Origin: Oscillospiraceae bacterium
GTDB lineage: Bacteria > Bacillota > Clostridia > Oscillospirales > Oscillospiraceae
Assembly (NCBI GenBank): GCA_021770845.1
Contig: JAETQF010000008.1
Coordinates: 52,712-116,711, forward strand
DNA: 64,000 nucleotides
Direction of reading: 5' to 3'
Part shown: piece by piece, positions 48,893-58,306 of the stretch
Layout of the letters: every line of letters begins with the position of its first letter
Position numbering within the stretch: the stretch's first letter is position 1
Position numbers and translations under genes: made by a program
Notes under the pieces: model-generated
The model's input: the letters and a program-made list of their open reading frames with translations, nothing else
The model's database searches: none
Told to the model about the DNA's origin: nothing

Positions 48893-50050
48893 TCAGATGC
48901 CCTTCTTCCTGTACCGCTCCGCCATCTCGTCCAGGGAGACGTTCTCAATGAGGGGGGCCTTGCCCACGGAGTCGAACTCCACGATCAGGGTGCCCACGAC
49001 CTCCTTCACGCCCCGCTCGATGCAGTCCACGATGCGGGCCACGTCCTCGTCGGGCACATTGCCGTACATGACGGTGTCCATGATGGGCGGGAAGAACACC
49101 CGGGGGTCAAAGGCGGAGGGGTTGTCCACCAGCAGCTTGTAAATGCCGCCGATGGAGGCGCTGTCCCGCAAAGCGGCGTTGTCCCGGAACAGCTCCCGCA
49201 GGTTGCGGGTCACCGCCAGCCGGATGTCGGTGTCCACGTTGATCTTCCGGATGCCCAGCTTGGACACCTCTTTCAGCTGCTCCTTTTTGATGCCGTAGGC
49301 GTCGTGGATGTCGCCGCCCAGGGCGTTGATCTCGCTGACGATGTACTGGGGCACGGTGGAGGAGCCGTGGCTCACCAGGGTGCCCTCGATGCCCTCGTGC
49401 ATCATGCACTCCTTGGTGGCGATGGCGATCTCCTTGCGGATCACCGTGTCCTTGCCCTTGTTGGCCCCGTGCTTGGTGCCGTAGCTGATGGCCAGGGCGT
49501 CCACCCCGGTCTGGCGGAAGAACTTCACCGCGTCCATGGGGTTGGTGTAGGTGGAATTGGCGGCGAACACGTGATCCTCCACCCCGGCCAGCACGCCCAG
49601 CTCGCCCTCCACGGTGACGCCCCGCTCATGGGCGTACTTCACCACCTCCCGGGTGAGCTCCACGTTCTCGTCAAAAGGCAGGGAGGAGCCGTCGATCATC
49701 ACCGACGTATAGCCGCCCGCGATGGCGGCCACGCAGGAGTCCATATTCTTGCCGTGATCCAGGTGGAGGGCCACCGGGATGGGGCTGTGCTCGGCGTACT
49801 TCTTCACCGCGTTGGCGATGTTCAGCGCGCCCTTCTTCTTGTCCTCCAGGGTGCCCTGGGCGAAGTCAGTCCGGCCGCCCATGAAGGCGTTGGCCAGATC
49901 CGCCCCCTGGAGAATGGCAGCGGAGCGGAACATCTCGTGAACCTCGATCACGGCCTTGGCCTGGCAGACCGCGTTGACGTTAAACGCGCCCTGGGCGTAG
50001 TTGTACTTCTCTGTGGCGTCTAAGATGGCCTTCATTGGTACCAGCGGCAT
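48893..50050 (-). CDS. fba: Class II fructose-bisphosphate aldolase, long form
   Basis: A 385-residue protein. PVALHLDHGKNMDS carries the zinc-binding His-x-x-His pattern of class II aldolases, and SYGTKHGANKG and LVSHGSSTVPQYI carry further metal and phosphate-site residues. It is about 80 residues longer than the common KbaY/FbaA forms, with a C-terminal extension (DTVMYGNVPDEDVARI onwards). It would cleave fructose- or tagatose-1,6-bisphosphate. It is the first gene of the minus-strand cluster, with its own promoter at 50198-50226. Confidence 0.88.
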   Translation of the reverse strand: MPLVPMKAILDATEKYNYAQGAFNVNAVCQAKAVIEVHEMFRSAAILQGADLANAFMGGRTDFAQGTLEDKKKGALNIANAVKKYAEHSPIPVALHLDHGKNMDSCVAAIAGGYTSVMIDGSSLPFDENVELTREVVKYAHERGVTVEGELGVLAGVEDHVFAANSTYTNPMDAVKFFRQTGVDALAISYGTKHGANKGKDTVIRKEIAIATKECMMHEGIEGTLVSHGSSTVPQYIVSEINALGGDIHDAYGIKKEQLKEVSKLGIRKINVDTDIRLAVTRNLRELFRDNAALRDSASIGGIYKLLVDNPSAFDPRVFFPPIMDTVMYGNVPDEDVARIVDCIERGVKEVVGTLIVEFDSVGKAPLIENVSLDEMAERYRKKGI

Positions 50051-50103
50051 ATTGACCCTTCCTTTCTTCTCCCCGGAACAGGACGGCCACGGTTAAAGGC
50101 GAT

Positions 50104-50127
50104 GTCTGCCGCTGTACAGCGGCAGAC
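50104..50127. promoter_or_regulatory. 24-nt perfect palindrome in the fba leader
   Basis: GTCTGCCGCTGT and its exact complement, next to a smaller CAGGGG/CCCCTG hairpin (50127-50142). It lies between the fba promoter and start codon and could be an RNA structure or an operator for the divergent YheO-like regulator. Confidence 0.55.
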
Positions 50128-50197
50128 AGGGGTATCCCCCTGTCCTCGTGCCTGTCCTGCGCAAAAATAAAAGTTTGCGCTTCCGTGCATATCACTA

Positions 50198-50226
50198 ATA
50201 TTAACACATTTACAGGTCTGTGTCCA
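50198..50226 (-). promoter_or_regulatory. Promoter of the fba/sugar operon
   Basis: On the minus strand TGGACA (50226-50221), 17-bp spacer, TAATAT (50203-50198), about 150 bases before the fba start, leaving a long leader. Confidence 0.7.
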
Positions 50227-50325
50227 TTCTTTTTTTGTAAAAGATCACCGTAACCCATGGGGGTGATCCCGCCTTTTTCGCGCCCCGTTTCCCTGCAAAC
50301 TTATTTTTTGGCCCCCTGATATTTC

Positions 50326-50354
50326 TTGCAAACGGGGCGGGATGGTGGTATACT
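50326..50354 (+). promoter_or_regulatory. Promoter of the YheO-like regulator gene
   Basis: TTGCAA (50326-50331), 17-bp spacer, TATACT (50349-50354). It rules out the longer in-frame start at 50326. Confidence 0.7.
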
Positions 50355-50388
50355 ACCCACACAGTTTGAACCAGACGAGGTGGTTTTC

Positions 50389-51030
50389 ATGGAGGCGTCC
50401 ATGCTTGAATTCCTGTTCCGCTTGGCAAAGGCCCTGGCCGCCCAGTTCGGGCCCAGCTGCGAGATCGTCATACACGACCTGAAGTCCAATGACCCGGACA
50501 GCTCCATTGTCGCCATCGAGAACGGCCACGTCTCCGGGCGCAAGGTGGGGGACGGGCCCTCCCATGTGGTGCTGGAGGCGCTGAACAGCGGCGGCACGGC
50601 GGAGGATCGGCTGAGCTACCTGGCCAAAACCGCTGACGGCAAGACGCTGAAGTCCACCACCGTCTACATCCGGGATCCGGATCAGGAGCCCATCGGGATC
50701 TTCTCCATCAACTACGACATCACCCTGATGCTGGCCATGGAGGAGAGCCTGCGGCAGTTCACCGCCCCCAACCAGCCGGAGGAGACCCCGGAGCCCATCG
50801 CCCAAAACGTGTCCGACCTGCTGGACGAGCTGATCGAGCAGAGCGTGCGCCGGGTGGGCAAGCCCGCCGCCCTCATGACCAAGGAGGAAAAGGTGAAGGC
50901 CATCGGGTTCCTCAACGACACGGGGGCCTTCCTGATCACCAAGTCGGGGGGGCGGGTGTGCAAATACTTCGGCATCTCCAAGTATACCCTGTACAGCTAT
51001 ATTGAGGAGGCCAAGAATTCCGCCAAATAA
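50389..51030 (+). CDS. YheO-like PAS/HTH transcriptional regulator
   Basis: A 213-residue protein. The N-terminal YheO-like PAS domain (LAAQFGPSCEIVIHDLKSND, IFSINYDITLML) is followed by a C-terminal DauR-type helix-turn-helix (VKAIGFLNDTGAFLITKSGG, FGISKYTLYSYIEEAK). I start it at the ATG at 50389, 5 bases after GAGGTGG and downstream of the promoter. It is divergent from fba and is the best candidate regulator of the sugar cluster. Confidence 0.82.
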   Translation: MEASMLEFLFRLAKALAAQFGPSCEIVIHDLKSNDPDSSIVAIENGHVSGRKVGDGPSHVVLEALNSGGTAEDRLSYLAKTADGKTLKSTTVYIRDPDQEPIGIFSINYDITLMLAMEESLRQFTAPNQPEETPEPIAQNVSDLLDELIEQSVRRVGKPAALMTKEEKVKAIGFLNDTGAFLITKSGGRVCKYFGISKYTLYSYIEEAKNSAK

Positions 51031-51039
51031 GGGCGGACG

Positions 51040-51066
51040 CCGGGCCGTCGAAATCGGCCCCGGTTC
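51040..51066 (+). terminator. Hairpin after the YheO-like gene
   Basis: CCGG-GCCG / CGGC-CCGG stem with a loop of about 7 nt and one bulge, followed by TTCTTGC. A weak intrinsic terminator. Confidence 0.45.
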
Positions 51067-51116
51067 TTGCGGCGCTTCCACAAGAAGTCTGCTCGCCAAA
51101 CAAAAAACGCGGAAAG

Positions 51117-51167
51117 CAAAAACGCCGCCGGATCTCCCCGTGCGCAGACGGGACGATCCGGCGGCGT
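51117..51167 (-). terminator. Terminator of the RidA gene
   Basis: Long stem (51122-51134 with 51155-51167) plus an inner CCCGT/ACGGG stem; on the minus strand it ends in TTTTTGC. The RidA gene stops at 51190. Confidence 0.75.
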
Positions 51168-51189
51168 CGCAATGCCGTTGGAAGCTGGA

Positions 51190-51564
51190 TTATTTGACGG
51201 CGATGGCCTCGATCTCAAACAGCGCCCCCTTGGGCAGGGCGGCCGCCTGCACGCAGGAGCGGGCCGGCGCCTCGCCGGGGAAGTATTTGGCATAGATGGC
51301 GTTGATGGCGGCGAAATCCCCCATGTCCGCCAGGAACACGGTGGTTTTCACCACGTCCGCGCAGGTCATCCCTGCGGCGGCCAGCACGGCGGACAGGTTG
51401 TCCAGGGCCTGGGCAGCCTGGGCCTCCACCCCCTGGGGCAGCTCGCCGGTGGCGGGGATCAGGCCCAGCTGGCCCGAGGTATACAGGGTATTCCCCGCCA
51501 GCTTGGCATGGCAGTAGGGCCCCACGGCGGCGGGGGCGTTGGACGCGGTAATGGTCTGGTTCAC
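51190..51564 (-). CDS. RidA family enamine/imine deaminase
   Basis: A 124-residue RidA/YjgF protein of normal length. GPYCHAKLAGNTLYTSGQLG at the N-terminus, and ARSCVQAAALPKGALFEIEA with the substrate-binding Arg at the C-terminus, are diagnostic. RidA hydrolyses reactive enamine/imine intermediates such as 2-aminoacrylate. GGAGG precedes the ATG, and it has its own promoter and terminator. Confidence 0.93.
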   Translation of the reverse strand: MNQTITASNAPAAVGPYCHAKLAGNTLYTSGQLGLIPATGELPQGVEAQAAQALDNLSAVLAAAGMTCADVVKTTVFLADMGDFAAINAIYAKYFPGEAPARSCVQAAALPKGALFEIEAIAVK

Positions 51565-51596
51565 GGGAAGTCCTCCTTCACAAAATAGATGGATCC

Positions 51597-51624
51597 ATTA
51601 TACCGCGAAAACCTAAAAAATCAA
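51597..51624 (-). promoter_or_regulatory. Promoter of the RidA gene
   Basis: On the minus strand TTGATT (51624-51619), 16-bp spacer, TATAAT (51602-51597). Confidence 0.7.
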
Positions 51625-51695
51625 TAGGCAGCCTAAATTATTTTTTGACCCGGCGGTGTGCCCTCTGTTTCCTGAGCCGTCCCTCCGGCTGGGCC

Positions 51696-54600
51696 CTATC
51701 CGCACATCCTCCGATAGCGGATGGCGTTTTGATGGGTTTGCTCCAACCGGATCGCCTCGTCAAAGGCCTCCGCCGCCTCGTCAGGCTGGCCCAGCCCCAG
51801 CCGGGCCAGGCCAATGAGATACTGGCAGTGGGCCCGGTTCTTCCTGTCCAGGTCGTCGTCAAAAATCAGGAAGTCCGGCAGGGACACCGCGAAATAGCTC
51901 ACCCGCATATGGTCGAACATATGCCGCTCGCCGTAGTCCAGCAGCTTGTTGAACCGGGCCTTGGCCTCCACCGGCCTGCCCAGCTTCTCCAGCGCCAGGC
52001 CCTGGTAATAGATCATGTCGGCGGGCTGGTTATTGTAGTACATCATGCCGGCGGGCTTGTCGGTGCCCACCGTCGCCCGCTGGAAGCACGCCTTTGCCCC
52101 CTCTGGGTCGCCCAGCCGCTCCCTCACCAGCCCCAGGTAGTAATTGACGTGGTTGTCCTTGGTGCCCTCCAGCTTGTCCTCGCCCAGGTTCTCCGGATAG
52201 GACGCCGTGCGCAGCAGATAGTCCTCCGCCTGCTCCCAATTGCCCGCCGCCATGGCCGCCCGGGCCAGCTCCACCAGGGCGGTGGTGTACTGGCCGGTCA
52301 CCTTGCCCTCGCCGCCCTCCCAGGGGTGGAAGCGGTGGGCCATGATGAAGTCATACGCCTCCCCATAGCGCCCCAGCAGGTTGAGCAGGGCGGCATACTC
52401 GATTTTCAGGTCGTCCCGCTTCAGGAACACATCTCGGTTTTCCTCGTACCGGGCCAGCCGCTCCTCCACGGGCATCCCCAGCTTCTTGTACAGCTGATCC
52501 AGCTCCAGGAACACCCGGGCGTCCTGCGGGGCCAGGGCCCAGGCCCGCTCCATGGCCTCCCGGGCCGCCTGGCCGTCATGCCGCTTGTTGTAGCAGGCCA
52601 GGGACAGGTTCCGCCAGACGGTGGGGAACCGCGGATCCAGTTGGACGGAGCGCTCCCAATTTTCCATGGCGGCGTCATATTGCAGCTTGTCGTACAGCAG
52701 GCAGCCCAGGTAGCAGCAGGCCCTGGCGGGCTTTTCGGTGTGCTCTTTGGCGTACTCCAGCACAACCAGATCCTCCAGCTTGTTGGGGAAGCAGTAGTCG
52801 GCGGGGCAGCCCTCCGCCTGCTCCAACGCCTGGGCATCATCCCGCCCCAGCTTGGCCTGATAGTACGCCTTGTAATAGTACAGCATGGGACAGGGCTTTT
52901 CGCACAGCTCCAGGGTGTCCACGGCCTCCTCGTAAGCGCCGAACTGGGCGTAATCCCGGGCAATGCGCAGCCAGGTCTCGTGGAAGTCCCGGGCCAGCGC
53001 CTTGACCGCCTCCCGCCCTTCGCCCTCCAGCCGGGACAGCTCCAGCCGGGACAGGTAGTCGAAGGGGTCGATGGCAAGGCTCTCTGCGATCCACGTCCGG
53101 GCCTGCTCCTCCCGGCCCAGCTTCCGCAGGAGATAGGCCTTCAGCCCCCGGGCCTTGACGTTGTGCCAGTTTTTCACCAGGCCCTTTTCCGCCAGCTCCA
53201 GCGCCTCGGCCCAGTTCCCCCGGCCCGCCTCAATGCAGCCCAGGTAGTAGAACCCCATCTCCTGCTGCTCGCTGGACCAGGTGGCCTTGTAGAAGGCGTC
53301 GAATGCCTCGTCCAGCCTGTCCTGATAGAACAGCGCCAGCCCCAGGTTGTAATAGGGCTCGGAGTCATAGGGGTTGGGATTCTTCCAGGTGCACCGCTCC
53401 AGCGCCCTGCGGAAGTACCCCTCCGCCCGGGCGAACTGCCCCCGGCGCAGCAGCAGCGCGCCGTAGGCGTTGTTGAGCCGGATATCCCCCGGATCCCGCT
53501 TCAGCCCCTCCAGGTAGTAGGGGTCGGGACGGCAGGTGGCGTGGCGGTACTGCTCGATGTGCAGGCCGGTGAGGTAGAGCTCCTCGCAGGTCATGAGTTC
53601 CTCCGGGTCTTTGGCCGCCTCCGCCGGGTCGGGGAGCCTGGGGATCTCCCGCTTCAGCGGGGTGTAGGCCGCCAGCTCCCTTGTCCCGTCCAGCACCTTC
53701 AGGGTCAGCTTCGTCTCGTCCTCCACGGCCACCACCGTCCTCTGATAGGTCTGCACCGGGGACAGCGCCGTCTCCTCGTCCAGCAGCACCTGGCCGCCGT
53801 AAGTGAGCCGAACGCGGGCGTGGGGATGCTCCCCGCTGGCGTAGGCCGTCACGGTGACGCCCTCCGGGCCGGTCTCCAGGTTCACCGCCCCGTGGATGGT
53901 GGCGTTCTTCACCGCCCCCACCGCCTTGTAGGGCATGAAGTACTGGGTGAAGGTCTTTTCCTCAAAGGGCTTGAGCCAGGTGAAGTCGGGCTGGTTGTCG
54001 GTGTACACCCCGGTCATCAGTTCCACATAGGGGCCGTCCTCGTCGGTGAGGTTCCGATCCCAGGCCCGCCCGAAGTCGCCGCAGCCCCAGGTCCACTGCT
54101 TTTTGCCCGGGGAGATGTGGTGATCCGCCACATGGAGGATGCCCGCCTGCCTGCCGTAGTCGTACCCGCCCACAAAGTCGAAGTCGCTTTTCTCCGCCAT
54201 GTAGGAGGTGGGCACGGGGATATTCTTGTACCGGGAGATATCCACCCCCGCGCTGTAGTCGTGCTTATAGTACACCCCCGTGGCGATGGGGAACCGGGAC
54301 ACGTCCCGCTTGCCGTGATCCATTACCGCGTGTACGTCGGGGGGAACGATGGACTGGGTGTTCTCATTCACCGGGACGGCGGGGTTGGCCCACCACAGGA
54401 AGGTCTGGGGCAGGGGCGTGGGGTTGTAGAGCTGGCCCTTGATCTCGATGTACGCCCTGCCGGGGTACAGGGTGAAGCTGGCCTCCCCCCGGTGCCGTAC
54501 ATCTGGTCTACGTCGGACACCCGGCAGGTCTTGGAGCCGTCCGGGTTGTCCAAAAGCAGATAGTCCACCGGGGAGAAGGTGGTGGGCCGGTGGTGCTGGG

Positions 54601-54958
54601 GCCAGTTGAACTCGATGCCGCCGCTGATCCAGGGGCCGCACAGCCCCACCAGGGCGGGCTTGATCACATGGTTGTAGTACACAAAGTCGTAGCCGTTGGT
54701 CTTGTCGTAGGCCCGCTGGATGCGCCCGCCCAGCTCGGGCAGGATCATCACCTTCAAGTACTCGTTCTCCAGCCACACCGCCTGATATTCCTTGTCCGTC
54801 TTTACGTCGGACACCGATTCAATGGCGGGATAGGGGTACACCTTTCCGGAGCTGCCCTGGTATACCCGCCCCTCCAGGAACATGGGGTTTTTGTCCGCCT
54901 GGCCGACCTCATAGGTGGGGAACACAATCCGCTCCTCCCAGATCCTCACGCCGCTCAT
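51696..54958 (-). pseudogene. DUF5107/TPR-repeat protein gene, frameshifted
   Basis: The gene would encode about 1,087 residues: an N-terminal DUF5107 carbohydrate-type domain (MSGVRIWEERIVFPTYEVG onwards, ILPELGGRIQRAYDKTNGYD), then many TPR-like helical repeats (AEGYFRRALERC, EAGRGNWAEALELAEKG). The frame breaks at a run of six G (about 54486-54493, minus strand) inside a sequence that should read VDQMYGT-G-GEASFTLYPGR: restoring one base joins the two frames. Length 3,263 is one short of a multiple of three, which agrees. The start at 54958 has AAGGAGG 8 bases upstream. It is divergent from an AraC regulator. Either a real frameshift or a homopolymer read error. Confidence 0.8.
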
Positions 54959-54998
54959 CCCTGACGCCTCCTTGATTTTGTGGTTCCACATGGATAAG

Positions 54999-55027
54999 AG
55001 CATAGCCGGTTTCACCTGAATATTCAA
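54999..55027 (-). promoter_or_regulatory. Promoter of the DUF5107 gene
   Basis: On the minus strand TTGAAT (55027-55022), 17-bp spacer, TATGCT (55004-54999). It lies about 40 bases before the start codon, back to back with the AraC promoter. Confidence 0.55.
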
Positions 55028-55071
55028 TTCCCACAGTTGCCCTGTCATTTTGAAAAATTGCCCTCATCTTC

Positions 55072-55100
55072 TTGACGGAAGGCGGCCCGCTCCCTATAAT
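55072..55100 (+). promoter_or_regulatory. Promoter of the AraC-type gene
   Basis: TTGACG (55072-55077), 17-bp spacer, TATAAT (55095-55100), 33 bases before the start codon. Confidence 0.8.
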
Positions 55101-55133
55101 AAAGCCAGCCGCAAACAGACGGAGGGTATCCAT

Positions 55134-55985
55134 ATGCTGTCCACAGAACCCCTTGTTGTCCCCGGTTCCGATTACTACATCTATACGCCCAGCGCCCAGG
55201 CCCAGGGCCTGTTTCTCTACCCGATCCTCGTGGGCCATTTTCAATATTTGCCCGGCTACCGTCTGCGCAGATCCTCCCTGGACAGCTTTCTCATCATGCG
55301 GATGATCCGGGGCTGCTGCCAGGTGGAATGGGGCGGGCGGCAGTTCCGCGCCCGGGAGGGGCAGGTGGTGGTGCTGGACTGCTGCGCCCCCCACGCCTAC
55401 CACACCGCCGACGGCTGGGAGGCGGAGTGGCTCCACTTTGACGGGCCCTGCGCCCGGGGCTATTTCGACGCCGTCACAGGCGGGGACGGCCCGGTGATCA
55501 CACTGAAGAACAGCTGCCGCTTTGAGAAGAACCTGCACCAAATCTACGCCCAGTTCCGGGACGCCGCCCCCGTCCGGGAGGCCCTGCTGAACAACCGCAT
55601 CGTGAACCTCCTCACCGAGCTGCTGGTGAGCCGGGAGGGGGCCGCCCCCGGCGCCCAGTCCGCCGGCATCATCGAGGACAGCGTGGCCTACATCAACGAC
55701 CACCTGGCCCAGGAGCTCTCGCTGGAGGAGCTGGCCGCCCGGGCGGCGCTGAGTCCCTTTTATTTCAGCCACCTGTTCAAAAAGGAGACGGGTTTCTCTC
55801 CCCACCGATATATCCTGGCCACCCGGATCAGCAACGCGAAATTCCTGCTCCAGAGCACCGGGGATTCCGTAAAAAGCATCTGCTTCACCGTGGGCTTTTC
55901 CAGTGAGAGCAGCTTCTGCACCGCCTTTAAAAAGGAGACGGGGGCGACCCCCTCGGAGTACCGGGCGCGGGCGCTGGAGCCGTGA
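55134..55985 (+). CDS. AraC family transcriptional regulator
   Basis: A 283-residue regulator. The N-terminal cupin ligand domain includes REGQVVVLDCCAPHAYHTAD, and the C-terminal two-HTH domain reads LSLEELAARAALSPFYFSHL, FKKETGFSPHRYI, and VGFSSESSFCTAFKKETGAT. The ATG at 55134 follows GGAGGG; the promoter at 55072-55100 supports it. It is divergent from the DUF5107 gene and probably controls it in response to a sugar. Confidence 0.9.
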   Translation: MLSTEPLVVPGSDYYIYTPSAQAQGLFLYPILVGHFQYLPGYRLRRSSLDSFLIMRMIRGCCQVEWGGRQFRAREGQVVVLDCCAPHAYHTADGWEAEWLHFDGPCARGYFDAVTGGDGPVITLKNSCRFEKNLHQIYAQFRDAAPVREALLNNRIVNLLTELLVSREGAAPGAQSAGIIEDSVAYINDHLAQELSLEELAARAALSPFYFSHLFKKETGFSPHRYILATRISNAKFLLQSTGDSVKSICFTVGFSSESSFCTAFKKETGATPSEYRARALEP

Positions 55986-56066
55986 CGGGCGGGAGGCGGA
56001 ACTGGCGCGCAGGATCGGCGGCCGGGCCGCGTCAACAGGAGTGGGGAAAGAATCCACCCAGCTTTC

Positions 56067-56094
56067 TTGACATCCGGCAAAAATACTGTATAAT
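56067..56094 (+). promoter_or_regulatory. Promoter of the kinase/VWA/PP2C module
   Basis: TTGACA (56067-56072), 16-bp spacer, TATAAT (56089-56094), near-consensus, about 95 bases before the kinase start. No other promoter is obvious before 62567, so it may drive the whole module. Confidence 0.85.
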
Positions 56095-56188
56095 GCAAAA
56101 CAGAGGCGAAAAATCGAAACTGTCACGAGATCGTGTGCATTTTCTGAACTTATCATCGGATGACAGTTGATTTTGAGGAGATGAGGAA

Positions 56189-57490
56189 ATGAGCGAGGCA
56201 CTGCAGAGCGGCTTTCAGGTCAAAACCCTGTTCGGCGGCGTGGTTCGGGTGAACCGCGCACTGGGCGAGGGCGGGCAGGGCGCCGTCTACCTGGTGGACT
56301 ACAACGGGGAGAAAAAGGCCCTGAAATGGTTCAAGCAGGTGGGACTGGGCAAAAAGCCGGAGGCCTTCTATGAAAACATCAAGCAGAACATCATCCGAAA
56401 GACCCCCAGCGAGGAGTTCCTGTGGCCGCTGGACATCACCGAGTGGGCGGAAGGCTCCTTCGGCTATGTGATGGATCTGAAGCCGGATGGATATTACGAG
56501 GTCACCGACTTCATGCTCTGCAAGGTAAAGTTCCAGTCCTACCGAACCATCATCGACGCGGCGCTGAAGATCGTGTCCGCCTTCCGGGTGCTCCATAACG
56601 CCGGATACAGCTACCAGGATCTGAACGACGGCAACTTCTTCATCCACCCCCGCACCGGGGACGTGCGCATCTGCGACAACGACAACGTGGCCCCCGACGG
56701 CACGGAGACGGGCATTGTGGGCAAGCCCCGGTATATGGCCCCCGAGATTGTGCTGGGGAAGAATATGCCCAACAGCCTGTCCGACCGGTTTTCCATGTCC
56801 CTGATCCTGTACATCCTGTTCTGTCTCAACCACCCGCTGGAGGGCAGACGGTATTTGACCCCCGCCCTCACCCCCGGACTGCAGCGGGAGCTGTACGGCA
56901 GCGATCCCGTCTTCATGATGGATCCCAGCGATCAGCGCAACAGCCCCCATCCGGCGGTTCACGCGAACACCCTGAGGGTGTGGCCCTGCCTGCCCGACTA
57001 TATGCAGCGGATCTTCCTGGACGCCTTCGGCCGCAAGGCCCTGGAGAAGCCCTCCGCCCGGCCCAGGGAGATCGACTGGCTGAACGTCCTGACCCGGTTC
57101 CGCAGCGAGATTGTCCCCTGCCCCTGCGGCAACGAAATCTTCACCCAGCAGGGAACCCGCTGCCCCTGCGACGCCTGCGGCCGCCCGGCGGACGTCTCCT
57201 TCCGGCTGGTGCTCAGCGGCTACAGCATCCCCGCCGTCCGGGACACCAGGCTCTACCGCTGCCAGCTGGGAACCTGCGACGAGAAGGAGGCCCTGACCCC
57301 GGTGGCCCGCGTGGTGGCCAAGGCGGACACCGGCAGGCTGGGCGTGCGCAATCTGAGCGGCAAGCGGTGGGACGCGGTCAATACCCGAGGGGAGGCCCTG
57401 AAGGTCAGCCCCAACGAGGTCATCCCCCTGAAGGACGGCATCACCTTCACCGCCTGCGGCGAAACCATCACCATCCGGGAAAACCGGTAA
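56189..57490 (+). CDS. Ser/Thr protein kinase with zinc-ribbon and FHA-like tail (TerY-P type)
   Basis: A 433-residue cytoplasmic kinase. Gly-rich loop ALGEGGQGAVYLVD (about 24-37), ATP-binding Lys46, catalytic SYQDLNDGNFF (Asp144, Asn149), a metal-binding DND at 163-165 in place of DFG, and MAPE (183-186). A zinc-ribbon-like CPCG...CPCDAC follows (311-330), then about 100 residues of beta-rich sequence with RNLSGKRWDAV and EVIPLKDGITF that resemble an FHA or FHA-like fold. Kinases of this design occur with TerY-type VWA and PP2C proteins, encoded next. Target proteins are unknown. Confidence 0.85.
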   Translation: MSEALQSGFQVKTLFGGVVRVNRALGEGGQGAVYLVDYNGEKKALKWFKQVGLGKKPEAFYENIKQNIIRKTPSEEFLWPLDITEWAEGSFGYVMDLKPDGYYEVTDFMLCKVKFQSYRTIIDAALKIVSAFRVLHNAGYSYQDLNDGNFFIHPRTGDVRICDNDNVAPDGTETGIVGKPRYMAPEIVLGKNMPNSLSDRFSMSLILYILFCLNHPLEGRRYLTPALTPGLQRELYGSDPVFMMDPSDQRNSPHPAVHANTLRVWPCLPDYMQRIFLDAFGRKALEKPSARPREIDWLNVLTRFRSEIVPCPCGNEIFTQQGTRCPCDACGRPADVSFRLVLSGYSIPAVRDTRLYRCQLGTCDEKEALTPVARVVAKADTGRLGVRNLSGKRWDAVNTRGEALKVSPNEVIPLKDGITFTACGETITIRENR

Positions 57491-57516
57491 CATGACATAG
57501 AAAAGGAGGGCGCGTT

Positions 57517-58287
57517 ATGCCAACCGCCAGCGAACGAGGACCCAGCCCCCGCAAGGAACTGCATATCTTTTATGTCCTGGACACCTCCGGCAGCATGACC
57601 GGAACCAAAATCAGCACCCTGAACCACGCCATGGAGGAATGCACCCAGGTGCTCAAGACCGAGGCCCAGAAGAACGGCGACGCCATGCTGAAGATCGCCG
57701 TGCTGGAATTCAATTCCGGGGCCCGGTGGATTACCTCCAACGGCCCCGAGGCCATGGAGGACTTTGAGTGGGAGTACCTCACCGCCGGGGGCCTCACCGA
57801 CATGGGCATGGCCCTGGATGAACTGAACAGCAAGCTGCACAAAAGCGAGTTCCTGGGCTCCATGATGGGGGCGTACATCCCCATCATCATCTTCATGACC
57901 GACGGAGCGGCCACCGACGACTACGAGGGGGCCCTGGCTGAGATCCGTCAGAACGAGTGGTTCCGCCACAGCACCAAGATCGGCTTCGCCATCGGCGACG
58001 AGGCGGACTCCAAGATGATCGCATCCGTGGTGGGCGACAGCGAGGCCGTGATCAAGACCTCGGATCTGGAGCTGTTCGCCCGGCTGCTGAGATTTGTCAC
58101 GGTCACATCCTCCATGCGGAACACCTCCATCACGCCGGAGTCGGCTATGGACGGAAAAAGCATCGTGGCGGACGCCAGGCGGCAGATGGACATACCCGAC
58201 AGCGTCACCGTGGAACTGAAGCCGGAGGAGTACGATCCGGAGCCGGATCCCGCCCCCGATGACGAGTGGGGCGAGGAAAAGTGGTGA
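57517..58287 (+). CDS. VWA domain protein, TerY-like
   Basis: A 256-residue von Willebrand A-domain protein. The MIDAS motif DTSGS is at 22-26, with the second metal residue in GGLTDMGMALDEL and the third in IIFMTDGAATDDY. No signal peptide is present, so it is cytoplasmic, as in TerY. An acidic C-terminal tail (EYDPEPDPAPDDEW) could contact partners. It lies between the kinase and phosphatase genes, so it probably scaffolds the module. Confidence 0.87.
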   Translation: MPTASERGPSPRKELHIFYVLDTSGSMTGTKISTLNHAMEECTQVLKTEAQKNGDAMLKIAVLEFNSGARWITSNGPEAMEDFEWEYLTAGGLTDMGMALDELNSKLHKSEFLGSMMGAYIPIIIFMTDGAATDDYEGALAEIRQNEWFRHSTKIGFAIGDEADSKMIASVVGDSEAVIKTSDLELFARLLRFVTVTSSMRNTSITPESAMDGKSIVADARRQMDIPDSVTVELKPEEYDPEPDPAPDDEWGEEKW

Positions 58288-58306
58288 GCGGTAAAAGGAG
58301 CGCGGC

